A stretch of DNA of 32,926 nt from Burkholderiales bacterium (lineage in GTDB: Bacteria; Pseudomonadota; Gammaproteobacteria; Burkholderiales; Casimicrobiaceae). Shown here one piece after another: positions 12,428 through 21,743 of this stretch; the first letter of the stretch is position 1, and the number at the start of each line of letters is the position of its first letter. The notes beneath the pieces were generated by a model, which worked only from the letters and a program-made list of their open reading frames with translations, did no database searches and was not told the origin of the DNA. The DNA lies in the NCBI GenBank assembly GCA_020847675.1, contig JADLBN010000067.1, forward strand, positions 1 to 32,926. The letters run 5' to 3'. A program made the position numbers and the translations under genes.

Positions 12428-14302
12428 TCATGCCCCACTCACCCCGGGGTGCAGTTCGCCGTAGATGCGCTGCGCGAGCGCGCGGCTGATTCCGGGCACG
12501 CGGGCGAGATCGTCGAGGCTCGCCCCTTCCAGCCCCTTCAATCCTCCGAAGTGCGTGAGGAGCGCCTTGCGCTTCGCCGCACCGACGCCCGCGATGTCCT
12601 GCAGCGGCGAGGTCGTGCGCGCCTTGCCGCGGCGCGCGCGATGCCCCTGGATCGCGAACCGGTGCGCCTCGTCGCGGATCTGCTGCAGGAGATGCAGGCC
12701 GGGGTGGTCGGACGGCAGCGTCAGCGGTTCGTCGCGGCCGGGAAACACGATCTCCTCGAGTCCCGGCTTGCGCTCCGGACCCTTGGCGATGCCGATCAGC
12801 GGCACGCCGTGCAGGCCCTGCTCCGCGAGCACTTCGGAAGCCACGGCGACCTGCCCGCGCCCGCCGTCGATCACCAGCAGGTCCGGCGTCGGATACTCGC
12901 CCGCCACGATGCGCGCGCAGCGCCGGGCGAGCGCCTCGCGCATCGCCGCGTAGTCGTCGCCGCCGACCGGCGGCGCCACGTTGAAGCGGCGGTACTGTCC
13001 GGACTGCATTGCGAGCTGGTCGAAGATCACGCACGAGGCGACCGCCGCTTCGCCCATCGTGTGCGACACGTCGAAACACTCGATTCGGGCGACGCTTGTC
13101 GGCAGCGCCAGCGCGTCGACCAGCGCTGCGAGTCGTTCCTCGGCCGTCGCCTTCTGCGCGAGCCGCTGCCGGATCGCGAGGACCGCGTTCTCGCCCGCCA
13201 TCGCGAGCCACACTCGCCGCTCGCCGCCCGGGTTCAGCACGATTTCGACCCCCCGCGCGGCCTGCGCGGACAGCGCTTCCTGCAAGGCCTCGCGCTCCTC
13301 GGCGTGCGGTGCGACGATCGTCGGCGGCACCGGACGCTCGAGATAATGCTGAGCGAGGAACGCCTGGACCACCTGGGCGAGCGAGCCCGCCTCCGCGTGG
13401 CGCGGGAAGAAGCTGCGGTCCCCGACGTGCCGGCCGCCGCGAATCATCACGACGTTGACCGCGACGAACCCGCCCTCCTCCACCGCCGCGACGACGTCGA
13501 CGTCGCCCGCGGTGGCGCTCTCGACGAACTGGCGCGACTGGAGCTGCGCGAGGCGCGCGATCTTGTCGCGCAGACGTGCCGCCCGCTCGAACGCGAGCTG
13601 CGACGACGCGGACTCCATCTGCGCCTGGAGCCGCTCGCGAACCTCGCCGGACTTGCCCTGCAGGAACAGCACCGCCGCCTGCACGTCCTCCTGGTACTCG
13701 GCTTCGCCGACGTACCCGACGCAGGGCGCCGTGCAGCGCTGGATCTGGTGGAGCATGCACGGCCGCGACCGGTTCTGGAACACCGAGGGCTCGCAGGTGC
13801 GGAGCTGGAACACCTTCTGGAGCGTCGCGATGCCTTCCCGCACCGCCCCGGCACTCGGGAACGGACCGAAGTAGCGGTGGCGGCGGTCCAGCGCGCCGCG
13901 GTGGAAGCGCAGTTGCGAAAACGGCTCGCCGGTGAGGCAAAGGTAGGGGTAGCTCTTGTCGTCGCGGAACAGGATGTTGTAGCGCGGCTCCAGCGCCTTG
14001 ATCAGGTTGTTCTCGAGGAGCAGCGCCTCGCCCTCGGAGCGCACGACCGTGGTCTCGACGCGCGCGACCTGCGCGACCATCGCGGCGATGCGCGGCTCGT
14101 GGCCGGTCTTCTGGAAGTAGCTCGCGACGCGCTTCTTCAGGTCGCGCGCCTTGCCGACGTAGAGCGCCCCGCCCGCGGCGTCGAACATCCGGTAGACGCC
14201 GGGCAGGTGCGGGAGCGCGGCGAGGAGTTCCGCCGCGTCGAATGCCGGCTGTTCGTGCGCGGCACCGGCCGCGGTCCGGTGGCGGCGCGAGACCTTGGTC
14301 AA
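12428..14302 (-). CDS. uvrC: Excinuclease ABC subunit C
   Basis: About 624 residues, normal for UvrC, which makes the two incisions in nucleotide excision repair. In order: GIY-YIG-type nuclease near the N-terminus (LPGVYRMFD, ALYVGKARDLKKRV); the Cys-rich segment CEPSVFQNRSRPC followed by RCTAPCVGY; the UVR domain (QLAFERAARLRDKIARL) that contacts UvrB; an RNase H-like nuclease core with catalytic Asp in IECFDVSHTMGE and LLVIDGGRGQ; and a C-terminal double helix-hairpin-helix (IAGVGAAKRKALLTHFGG, VPGISRALAQRIY). The TTG at 14302 is chosen because GGAG lies 7 nt upstream; a GTG at 14371 would lengthen the protein. It is normally followed by pgsA, which here is 6 kb away. Confidence 0.96.
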   Translation of the reverse strand: MTKVSRRHRTAAGAAHEQPAFDAAELLAALPHLPGVYRMFDAAGGALYVGKARDLKKRVASYFQKTGHEPRIAAMVAQVARVETTVVRSEGEALLLENNLIKALEPRYNILFRDDKSYPYLCLTGEPFSQLRFHRGALDRRHRYFGPFPSAGAVREGIATLQKVFQLRTCEPSVFQNRSRPCMLHQIQRCTAPCVGYVGEAEYQEDVQAAVLFLQGKSGEVRERLQAQMESASSQLAFERAARLRDKIARLAQLQSRQFVESATAGDVDVVAAVEEGGFVAVNVVMIRGGRHVGDRSFFPRHAEAGSLAQVVQAFLAQHYLERPVPPTIVAPHAEEREALQEALSAQAARGVEIVLNPGGERRVWLAMAGENAVLAIRQRLAQKATAEERLAALVDALALPTSVARIECFDVSHTMGEAAVASCVIFDQLAMQSGQYRRFNVAPPVGGDDYAAMREALARRCARIVAGEYPTPDLLVIDGGRGQVAVASEVLAEQGLHGVPLIGIAKGPERKPGLEEIVFPGRDEPLTLPSDHPGLHLLQQIRDEAHRFAIQGHRARRGKARTTSPLQDIAGVGAAKRKALLTHFGGLKGLEGASLDDLARVPGISRALAQRIYGELHPGVSGA

Positions 14303-14393
14303 CGGGATCTCCGCGCGGAGGAGGCCGTCGGCACCAGGCGAACGTCGAAGACGCCCTCGGGCACGCGGCACGCGCGGAACCGGGTCGACGTGC

Positions 14394-15089
14394 TCACGTC
14401 GCGTGCACCTTGCGCCCGAGATGCGCGGCCGCGGCGCGGAACACGTCGCGGAACATCGCCCGCGTGAGCCGCCCGGTGTTGGTGTTGTAGCGGCTGCAGT
14501 GGAAGCTGTCGAACATCGCGAGGCGCCCGCCTGCGAGACCGTGCTTCGCCCCGTGCGCGAACGGGTGGACGCGAAGCGGCGTCCCCAGCACGCGAAGAAC
14601 GGCGTCGTGCGCGACGCGCCCCAGCGCGACGATCGCGGCTCCGTCGGCGAGCCGCGCGAGGTCGACCGCGAGGAAGCGGCCGCACTCGCGCACCTCGGCC
14701 GGAAGCGGCCGGTTGTCGGGAGGCAGGCACTTCACGGCGTTCGAGATGCGGCAGTCGAGGAGCGCGAGGCCATCGTCGCGCGACGTTGCCGTCGGCGCCG
14801 TCGCGAAGCCGAAGTCGTGCAGCGTCTCGTAGAGCAGGATGCCGGCATGGTCGCCGGTGAACGCGCGGCCGCTGGCATTCGCCCCGTGCATGCCCGGGGC
14901 GAGGCCGACCACCAGGAGCCGCGCGTCGCGCGGCCCGAACGGCGGCACCGGCCGGCACCAGTACTGCGGATGCTCGCGCTTCACCCGGTCGAGGAACGCC
15001 GCGAGGCGAGAGCAGCGGCGGCAGCCGGCGTCGAAGTCCGCTCGCTCGCCGGCGTCTGGCAGAATGGCGGCCGTTTCGGTCGCGCGCAT
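14394..15089 (-). CDS. Uracil-DNA glycosylase, family 5 (UDGb)
   Basis: A 231-residue base-excision repair enzyme that removes uracil (and, in this family, often hypoxanthine or xanthine) from DNA. Motif GLAPGMHGANASGRAFTGDHAG is that of family 5 and lacks the polar catalytic residue of families 1-2. NAVKCLPPDNRP and DSFHCSRYNTNTGRLT give the second and third motifs. Cysteines near the N-terminus (CRRCSRL), in KCLPP and in HCSRY can supply the 4Fe-4S cluster typical of families 4 and 5. The ATG at 15089 lies 6 nt after a TAGAAT -10 candidate, so the mRNA may be leaderless. It lies just upstream of uvrC on the same strand, which puts two DNA-repair genes together. Confidence 0.92.
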   Translation of the reverse strand: MRATETAAILPDAGERADFDAGCRRCSRLAAFLDRVKREHPQYWCRPVPPFGPRDARLLVVGLAPGMHGANASGRAFTGDHAGILLYETLHDFGFATAPTATSRDDGLALLDCRISNAVKCLPPDNRPLPAEVRECGRFLAVDLARLADGAAIVALGRVAHDAVLRVLGTPLRVHPFAHGAKHGLAGGRLAMFDSFHCSRYNTNTGRLTRAMFRDVFRAAAAHLGRKVHAT

Positions 15090-15095
15090 GCGCCG

Positions 15096-15101
15096 ATTCT
15101 A
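15096..15101 (-). promoter_or_regulatory. Candidate -10 (TAGAAT) of the uracil-DNA glycosylase gene
   Basis: TAGAAT on the minus strand, with only 6 nt between it and the ATG at 15089, so the transcript is expected to start at the start codon. The -35 match is weak. It lies in the short divergent gap to the hydrolase gene and favours the later ATG (15146) as the hydrolase start. Confidence 0.35.
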
Positions 15102-15145
15102 AGCCCGTGCTCCCGACCGAACCCCGCCTCGAGACGTTTTCACGG

Positions 15146-15913
15146 ATGCCGACGCCCCGCAGCCGGCGCCCGCCGCTCCTGTTCGTCCACGGCGGCTACA
15201 CCGACGGCTGGTGCTGGGTCCCGCACTTCCTCGACTGGTTCGCCGCGCGCGGCTGGCCTGCGCACGCGCTGTCGCTGCGCGGTCACGGCGGCAGCGCCGG
15301 GGCGGAGTTGCTGTTCGCGAGCGGACTCGACGACTACGCCGCCGACGTCGAGCGCGTCGCGGGCACGCTCGCCGAACCTCCGGTGCTGATCGGACACTCG
15401 ATGGGGGCGGCGATCGTCGAGCGCATGATCGCCATCCACCCGCACCGCGGAGCCGTCCTGCTCGCGCCGGTGCCGCCGACCGGCCTCGCGGGCATCGCGG
15501 CGCGGCTCGCCTTCGAACGGCCCGACGCGCTCGCACGCATGGCGAGCCTCGACCCGGCGCGGCTCACCGACGACGTGCTCGCGGCGCTGCGTCCGTTCTA
15601 TTTCAGCGACGATGCCGAGCCGTCGATCCTGGCGGCCATGTCGAGTCACATCGGCGCCGAGTCGCCGCGGGCGATCCTCGACCTGTCGCTGCGGCTCCAC
15701 TGGGTCAAGCCGGAACGGAACGGGACGCCGCTCGCGGTGATCGGCGCCGGGAGCGACCGCATCTGCGCGCCCGCCGACGTGCGCGCGACCGCGCGGCACC
15801 ACGGGGTCGAGGCGACGATCGTGCCCGGGCTCGCGCACATGCTCATGCTCGAGCCGGCCTGGGAGCGTGCGGCGGAAGTCATCGCGCCTTGGCTCGGGAC
15901 GCTGCGCGCCTGA
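15146..15913 (+). CDS. Alpha/beta hydrolase fold protein
   Basis: A 255-residue soluble enzyme. PPLLFVHGGYTDGWCW holds the oxyanion HG motif, LIGHSMGAAIVE is the nucleophile elbow with catalytic Ser (residue 85), the acid is probably in VIGAGSDRICAP, and the catalytic His is in VPGLAHMLMLEP. The cap region between the two halves is short and helical. The fold covers esterases, lipases, C-C hydrolases and others, so the substrate is unknown. The ATG at 15146 is preferred; a GTG at 15107 would add 13 residues but would run through the promoter area of the divergent glycosylase gene. It has no operon partner. Confidence 0.88.
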   Translation: MPTPRSRRPPLLFVHGGYTDGWCWVPHFLDWFAARGWPAHALSLRGHGGSAGAELLFASGLDDYAADVERVAGTLAEPPVLIGHSMGAAIVERMIAIHPHRGAVLLAPVPPTGLAGIAARLAFERPDALARMASLDPARLTDDVLAALRPFYFSDDAEPSILAAMSSHIGAESPRAILDLSLRLHWVKPERNGTPLAVIGAGSDRICAPADVRATARHHGVEATIVPGLAHMLMLEPAWERAAEVIAPWLGTLRA

Positions 15914-15962
15914 CCGCGGCACCGGCGTCCGCGGCGCCCGGACCGGCGCGGACGAAGCGGCC

Positions 15963-18900
15963 TCAGTGCGCGGTGCGGGCGCGCAGGAAGTCGATGAATC
16001 GCGCCGGCGGCAGCGGCTTGCTGACCCAGAATCCCTGGAAGCAGTGGCAGCCGCGCGCGGCCAGGAACTCGAGCTGCTCGCGCGGGCCCACGCCCTCGGC
16101 CACGACCTTGAGCCCGAGGCCGCGGGCGAGCCCGATGATCGCCTCGGTGATCGCCGCGTCGCCAGGGTCGGTCTCGAGGTCGGCGATGAACGAGATGTCG
16201 ATCTTGAGCGTGTCGATCGGAAAGTGCTTGAGGTGGGTGAGCGACGAGTACCCGGTGCCGAAGTCGTCGATCGCGACCCGGAAGCCGTGCTCGCGTAGCT
16301 GGTGCAGGACGCGGCGGATCGCGTCGAGGTCGTGCAGGAGCGAGGTCTCGGTGACCTCGAGCTCGAGCCACGAGGGCTCGCAGCCGGCCTCGCGCACGAT
16401 CTCGACGATGCGCTGCGCGAGGTCCTCGCGGTAGAACTGACGGGCCGACAGGTTCACCGACACGTTGAGCGGCAGCCCCGCCCGACGCCACGCGACGACC
16501 TGAGCGGCCGCCGTGCGCAGCACCCACTCGCCGAGCGAGTGGATGAGGCCCGCCTCCTCGGCGAGCGGCACGAACACCTGCGGCGGCACGTCGCCGTGCT
16601 CGTCGTCGTGCCAGCGGAGCAGCGCCTCGGCGCCGACGATCGCGCGGTCGTCGATGCTCACCACCGGCTGGAAGTGCAGCTCGAGCCGGCCCTCCCTGAG
16701 CGCCGCGCGCAGCGCCGTCTCCAGCGTGTGCTGGCGGAGCCGGTGCTCCGCGAGGTTCGCGTCGAGGAACTGGTAGGTGTTGCGCCCGAGCTCCTTCGAG
16801 CGGTACATCGCGACGTCCGCGTGCTTCAAGAGCTCCTCGGGGTCGTCCGAATCGTCAGGGTAGACGGCGATCCCGATCGACGAGGTCACGTAGATGTCGT
16901 GCTCCTCGATGCGGAACGGCTGCGCGATCGCGTCCAGCAGCTTCTGGGCGATGCGGCCGAGCACCTGCGGGTCGTCGAAGTCCTCGACGATCACCATGAC
17001 CTCGTCGCCGCCCAGGCGCGCGAGCAGGTCGGTCTCGCGCAGCGTGCTGGCGACCGCGCTCGTCACGTGCTTCAGGAGTTCGTCGCCGATCCGGTGGCCG
17101 AGCGTGTCGTTCACGTTCTTGAAGCGGTCGAGGTCGATGAAGAGCACGCCGACGCGCCGCCCGCCGCGCCGCGCCTGCGCAATCGCCTGCGACAGCCTCT
17201 CGTGCAGCAGCAGGCGGTTGGGCAGCCCGGTCAGCGCGTCGCGCGTCGCCATGTGCTGGAGCCGCTCCTCGGCCTGGATGCGTGCCGAGACGTCCTGCAC
17301 GAACGACAGGATCGAGACGATCTGGCCGTCCTCGCCCAGCAGCGCCGAGTGGTACCACTCGCACCAGATCTCGCTGCCGTCGCGGCGGCGGTTGCGCGTG
17401 AGTCCGGTCGCGCGGGGTTCGACGCCGGAGAGCAGCCTGCGGACGACGTCCGCCATGCCGGCGGTCTGGTCCTCGTGGAGCATCGGATTGGCATCGAGCG
17501 GGAGGCCCAGGACCTCGGAGGACTCGAAACCGAAGATGTTCCGCGCCTGCTCCGACCAGCGGACGAGCTTGAGGTCGCCGTCCCACTCGAGAACCCCGAG
17601 CGGCGTGTTGCCGATGTGGCTCGACAGCTCCCAGTTGACCCGCCGCAGCGCCTCCTCGTTGCGCTTCTCGTCGTGGATGTCGCCGTGCACGGCGTAGATC
17701 CCGACGACGTTGCCGTCGGTGTCGCGGTTGGGTGCGTAGTGGATCGACTCCCAGCGCGACTCCGGCGAGCCGCGCTGCGGAAGCAGCATCTCGGTGGCGA
17801 TCGTCTCGCCCTTCAGCACGCGCGCGAGCAGCGGCTCCAGGAAGGCGAATCGCTGCGGTCCGACGACGTCCTCGACGCGGCGGCCGTTGAGATCCTTGCG
17901 CGACTCGCCGAGCCAGGCCTCGTTGCGCCCGTTGACGAACCGGTAGCGGAGGTCGCGGTCGATGTAGGCGACCCGCGCCGGCACGTTGTCCATGATGAGC
18001 CGCAGTTCGCCTTCCGACGCGCGCAGCGCCTCCTGCGCCTGCTTGAGCCCGTGGATGTCGTTCATCAGCACGAACGCGCCGTGCACCTCGCCCGCCGCCC
18101 CGGTGTCCGGCACCACCCGGATCGTCATCCAGCGGCGTGCGCCGTTCGCGCCGGGCACCAGGCGGTCGAACGCGGTCGACTCCCCCTCGAGCGCGCGCGT
18201 CACCATCGCCTGCGCGCTCTCGTAGATGCCGTGGCCGACGACGTCGCGCAGCCTCAGGTACTCGAGCGAAGCATTCGACAGGCCGAAGTACTGGACGAAC
18301 GCGCGGTTGACGTAGTGGCAGCGTTCGTCGCGGTCGATGTAGGCGACCGGCGCCGGCACGCCGTCCATGATCGCGCGAAGCTGCGACTCGCGCGCGGCAA
18401 GGGCGTCCTGGGCGAGCTTCAGGTCGGTGATGTCGTGTCCGGCGACGTACTCGCCCTTCACCGTGCCGTCGAAGGCGAGGTCCGGCACGACACGCGCCCG
18501 GATCCAGCGCGTGCGCCCCTGCGCGTCGACGATCTCGCGCTCGTAGGTCACCGACTCGCCGGCCATCACCCGCTGCCGGAAGGGGGTCAGCGACTCGTCG
18601 GCTTCGCCGCCGAGCACCTCCCCGCTGGTCCGCCCGATCACCTCGTCGCGCTTCAGTCCGTACAGGCGAAGGAACGCCTCGTTCACGAACACGTAGCGCC
18701 GGTCCGCGTCCTGGTAGACGACCGGCTCCGGGATATTGTCGGTGAAAAGCCTCAGTTGCTGCTCACGCGCGGCGAGCGCCTGCTCGGTCTGCTTCAGGTC
18801 GTCGATGTCGTACTCGGTGCAGTAGAGGCCGCGCACCTTGCCCGCCGAGTCGAGGTCGGGTGCGATGCGTCCGTGCATCCAGCGCTTCCTTCCGTCCGGC

Positions 18901-19970
18901 ATCGAGCCGATGCGCTCGTACTCGACGTGCTCGCCGTCCTGGGCGCGCTTGAGGATCGGCCGCAGGAAGCCGGCGACGTCGGGAGGCAGGACTTCCGAAG
19001 GCGCCCGGCCGTAGATCTCGTCCTGCGGCTTGCAGGCGAGGTTGGCGAACGCCTGGTTGACGAACGTGTAGTTGAGCGCGCGGTCGAGGTAGGCGATCGG
19101 GCCGGGGATGTTGTCGGCGAAGAGCCGGAGCTGCGTCTGCTGTCCCTTGAGGGCGTCGCGCACGCGCACGTCGTCCTCGATGTCGCTCATCACGACGAAC
19201 GCGCCGCCGATGCGGCCGCTGATCTCGCGGTCGGGGAACAACGTGACCCGCACCCAGCGCATCTCGCCGGTCGACTTCCTCTCGCGGCGCTCGTAGCTCA
19301 CGCTCGCGCCCGCGAACGCGCGCTCGAGCGAGGCGCCCATCTCGCGCACCGACTCGACCGGCAGCACGTCGCGTAGCGCGTGACCCAGCAGGTCGTCGGC
19401 GGCGACGCCGATCCACTCGGCCACCGGGCGGTTCGCGAAGCGGATGCGGACCTGGCGGTCCACGTACAGGATCGGCACGCCGACGCTGTCGGTGACCAGC
19501 CGGAGCCGGTGCTCGCGCTGGCCCGCCTCGAGTTCGAGACGCTTCAGGTGATCGACGTCGCTGTAGGTGATCAGGAAGCCGCGCACCCGCCCGTTGACCG
19601 TGCGGTCCGGGTAATAGTCGACGCGGATCCAGACCGTCGGCCGTCCCGAGGTGACCAGCTGGCGCTCGAAGCCGGTGCGCTCGCCGGCGAGCGCGGCGTC
19701 CGTGTACGCGTGGTAGAGGGTCCAGACCTCCCGGCCCAGGACGTCCGGCATCTCCCGGCCGAGGACTTCCTCGGAACGGCGACCGAGCCAGTCCAGGAAC
19801 GCCCGGTTGGCGAACCGGTAGCGGAACGACCGGTCGACATAGGCCAGTGGCAGGCCCAGCGCATTCAGCTTGCGCTGCGAGAGCGCCAGCAGGTTGCCGC
19901 GCTCGACCGCGTCTCCGACCGTCTGGACGGTCGCGAGGTCGGCGCGCAGCGGCAGGCGTTGCAAGGCCAT
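15963..19970 (-). CDS. Multi-PAS diguanylate cyclase / c-di-GMP phosphodiesterase (7 x PAS, GGDEF, EAL)
   Basis: 1335 residues with no signal peptide or membrane helix, so a cytosolic sensor. Seven PAS-type repeats of about 125 residues start near residues 25, 158, 282, 408, 533, 657 and 786; most open with a version of DN(I/V)PxPxAYxDR. GGDEF follows at about 905-1075, with GGDEV instead of GGDEF and an intact product-inhibition site RETD five residues before it. EAL (about 1085-1330) has EALLRW, VNLSARQF, LEVTETSL, IDDFGTGYSSL, LKIDISFI and VAEGV, so the metal and catalytic residues for c-di-GMP cleavage are present. Phosphodiesterase activity is likely; cyclase activity is less sure because of the Val. 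Ligands of the PAS domains are unknown. The gene is monocistronic and divergent from the antiporter gene. Confidence 0.95.
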   Translation of the reverse strand: MALQRLPLRADLATVQTVGDAVERGNLLALSQRKLNALGLPLAYVDRSFRYRFANRAFLDWLGRRSEEVLGREMPDVLGREVWTLYHAYTDAALAGERTGFERQLVTSGRPTVWIRVDYYPDRTVNGRVRGFLITYSDVDHLKRLELEAGQREHRLRLVTDSVGVPILYVDRQVRIRFANRPVAEWIGVAADDLLGHALRDVLPVESVREMGASLERAFAGASVSYERRERKSTGEMRWVRVTLFPDREISGRIGGAFVVMSDIEDDVRVRDALKGQQTQLRLFADNIPGPIAYLDRALNYTFVNQAFANLACKPQDEIYGRAPSEVLPPDVAGFLRPILKRAQDGEHVEYERIGSMPDGRKRWMHGRIAPDLDSAGKVRGLYCTEYDIDDLKQTEQALAAREQQLRLFTDNIPEPVVYQDADRRYVFVNEAFLRLYGLKRDEVIGRTSGEVLGGEADESLTPFRQRVMAGESVTYEREIVDAQGRTRWIRARVVPDLAFDGTVKGEYVAGHDITDLKLAQDALAARESQLRAIMDGVPAPVAYIDRDERCHYVNRAFVQYFGLSNASLEYLRLRDVVGHGIYESAQAMVTRALEGESTAFDRLVPGANGARRWMTIRVVPDTGAAGEVHGAFVLMNDIHGLKQAQEALRASEGELRLIMDNVPARVAYIDRDLRYRFVNGRNEAWLGESRKDLNGRRVEDVVGPQRFAFLEPLLARVLKGETIATEMLLPQRGSPESRWESIHYAPNRDTDGNVVGIYAVHGDIHDEKRNEEALRRVNWELSSHIGNTPLGVLEWDGDLKLVRWSEQARNIFGFESSEVLGLPLDANPMLHEDQTAGMADVVRRLLSGVEPRATGLTRNRRRDGSEIWCEWYHSALLGEDGQIVSILSFVQDVSARIQAEERLQHMATRDALTGLPNRLLLHERLSQAIAQARRGGRRVGVLFIDLDRFKNVNDTLGHRIGDELLKHVTSAVASTLRETDLLARLGGDEVMVIVEDFDDPQVLGRIAQKLLDAIAQPFRIEEHDIYVTSSIGIAVYPDDSDDPEELLKHADVAMYRSKELGRNTYQFLDANLAEHRLRQHTLETALRAALREGRLELHFQPVVSIDDRAIVGAEALLRWHDDEHGDVPPQVFVPLAEEAGLIHSLGEWVLRTAAAQVVAWRRAGLPLNVSVNLSARQFYREDLAQRIVEIVREAGCEPSWLELEVTETSLLHDLDAIRRVLHQLREHGFRVAIDDFGTGYSSLTHLKHFPIDTLKIDISFIADLETDPGDAAITEAIIGLARGLGLKVVAEGVGPREQLEFLAARGCHCFQGFWVSKPLPPARFIDFLRARTAH

Positions 19971-20246
19971 GGTGGATCGTTGTCTCTGGTTCCGGAGCCG
20001 TCAACCCGAGGCGGCGACCGCTCGAGGTCCCCGACCACGGCCCCACGGCATCCGGCCAAGGGATCGTGTAGGGCACAAGCAAGGATCAAGCCGGAGACGA
20101 ATTCTGCCCCGGCGCGGGACTCCGCCCCTTACAATGCCCGGACCCTGCCAGCGTCGACCCGGATTCCCGCGGCTCCCCGGGCTTCCGCGGGTTCGTCCGC
20201 GCCGGGGCGAAGCCTCATTCCTCCGCCTGCAACCGCGATCGTGTCC

Positions 20247-21665
20247 ATGCTGCCCCGTCCATCCTCCCTTGTCCGCCCCCCCCGGGGTCGTCGCGGCCTG
20301 GTGGCCGTTGCCGTCGTGGCGGCCGTCGCGTTGCTGCCCGCCGAAGCGCTCGCGGCCGGCGTCCCGGCGCAGACGGCCATCACGTTCCTCGCAATCGGGC
20401 TCCTGCTGGTCGCCGCCAAGGCCGCGGGGCTGGTCGAGCGGATCGGTCAGCCGGCGGTCCTCGGGGAGTTGCTGATCGGCGTGGTGATCGGCAACGCCTA
20501 TCTCCTCGGGATGCCGTGGCTCGATCCGCTGGTGCACGGCGACCTGATCGACAACCCGATCCTGCGCTTCCTCGCCGAACTGGGCGTGGTCATCCTGCTG
20601 TTCCAGATCGGACTCGAGTCCGACCTCGGGACGATGCGCAAGGTGGGCATCCCGGCCTTCGTCGTCGCCACGATCGGTGTCGTGGCGCCATTCGTGCTGG
20701 GCATCTGGGTCGTGAGCCCGATGCTGCTGCCGGAACTGTCGTTCAACGGCCACCTGTTCGTCGGCGCGACGCTGACCGCGACCTCGGTCGGCATCACCGG
20801 CCGGGTGTTCCAGGATCTGGGCGTGCTGCGCTCGCGCGAAGCGCAGATCGTGCTCGGCGCCGCCGTGATCGACGACGTGATGGGGCTCATCATCCTGGCC
20901 GTCGTGTCGGCGATCGTGTCGTCCGGGAGCGTCGATGCGATGGACGTCACCTGGATCACGGTCAAGGCGTTCCTGTTCCTGGTCGGCGCGCTGGTGCTGG
21001 GCCGCTACGCGGCGCCGCGTTTCGGCGCGTTGTTCTCGTCGATCCAGACCGGCACCGGCATGAAGGTCGCGGTCCTGATCGCGACCTGCCTCACGTTCGC
21101 CTGGGCGGCGTGGGTGATCGGGCTCGCGCCGATCGTCGGCGCCTTCGCTGCGGGGCTCGTCCTCGACGACGTGTCGTTCAAGGGGTTCTCGCGTCCCGCG
21201 CTGGTGCGCGAACTGCGCGAAGTGATGCCCGACCTGCCGGAGCAACACCGGGTGCGCATCGCCGGCGTTCTCGACCAGCACGAGAAACACGGGCTGCAGG
21301 TGCTGATGGAGCCGGTCGGACACCTGCTGGTGCCGCTCTTCTTCGTCTACACCGGCATGCAGGTGCGGATCGAGACGCTGTTCGACACCCACATCCTGCT
21401 CGTCGGCCTGGCCCTGACAATCGTGGCGTTCGCCGGAAAGCTCGTCTCCGGGCTCGGGGCGGGTCCGGTGCACAAGTGGCTCGTCGGCTGGGGCATGGCG
21501 CCCCGCGGCGAGGTCGGACTCATCTTCGCCGTCAGCGGCAAGGCGCTGGGCGTGGTCCCCGACGACGTGTTCTCGATGATCATCGTCGTCGTGATCCTGA
21601 CCACGCTGCTGACCCCGCCCATCCTGGTGTCGGTGATCCGCCGCGGCGGCACCTCCGAGGCCTGA
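20247..21665 (+). CDS. CPA2-family cation/proton antiporter (KefB/YbaL-like membrane part)
   Basis: A 472-residue inner-membrane protein with about 12-13 helices and the Na+/H+ exchanger domain. GQPAVLGELLIGVVIGN, FLAELGVVILLFQIGLESDL, VGATLTATSVGITGRVFQDL and AAVIDDVMGLIIL (with the conserved Asp pair) are the typical ion-binding core motifs of this family. MAPRGEVGLIFA near the end is also characteristic. No C-terminal TrkA-N (RCK) domain is present, so it is the short type. The substrate is K+ or Na+ in exchange for protons. The ATG at 20247 or GTG at 20241 can start it; the leading sequence resembles a signal-like first helix. The 276-bp divergent region (19971-20246) must hold its promoter, but I see no clear one. 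Confidence 0.9.
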   Translation: MLPRPSSLVRPPRGRRGLVAVAVVAAVALLPAEALAAGVPAQTAITFLAIGLLLVAAKAAGLVERIGQPAVLGELLIGVVIGNAYLLGMPWLDPLVHGDLIDNPILRFLAELGVVILLFQIGLESDLGTMRKVGIPAFVVATIGVVAPFVLGIWVVSPMLLPELSFNGHLFVGATLTATSVGITGRVFQDLGVLRSREAQIVLGAAVIDDVMGLIILAVVSAIVSSGSVDAMDVTWITVKAFLFLVGALVLGRYAAPRFGALFSSIQTGTGMKVAVLIATCLTFAWAAWVIGLAPIVGAFAAGLVLDDVSFKGFSRPALVRELREVMPDLPEQHRVRIAGVLDQHEKHGLQVLMEPVGHLLVPLFFVYTGMQVRIETLFDTHILLVGLALTIVAFAGKLVSGLGAGPVHKWLVGWGMAPRGEVGLIFAVSGKALGVVPDDVFSMIIVVVILTTLLTPPILVSVIRRGGTSEA

Positions 21666-21705
21666 GCAACCAGCCGGCCGGCGGTCCGACGCCAGAAGGA
21701 TGCGC

Positions 21706-21711
21706 TAGAGT
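21706..21711 (+). promoter_or_regulatory. Candidate -10 (TAGAGT) of the crystallin-domain gene
   Basis: TAGAGT lies 32 nt before the ATG at 21744, in the short gap after the antiporter gene. It fits the -10 style seen elsewhere in the window; the -35 is unclear. Confidence 0.25.
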
Positions 21712-21743
21712 GGCGCTTCCTTCCCGCCCCGACGAGATCCTCG

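Noticed and set aside
12053..14467. Open frame of 804 codons on the plus strand over uvrC
   Set aside because: Antisense shadow of uvrC, with low-complexity Arg/Ala/Leu composition and no family motif.
16302..19376. Long open frame (1024 codons) on the plus strand
   Set aside because: It is the mirror frame of the PAS-GGDEF-EAL gene; high GC gives long antisense frames. The minus strand shows real domains, while the plus frame is Val/Arg/Asp-rich without motifs.
19971..20246. Possible riboswitch or small RNA in the 276-bp divergent gap
   Set aside because: No conserved riboswitch core, strong hairpin with T-run or promoter pair could be recognised by eye.
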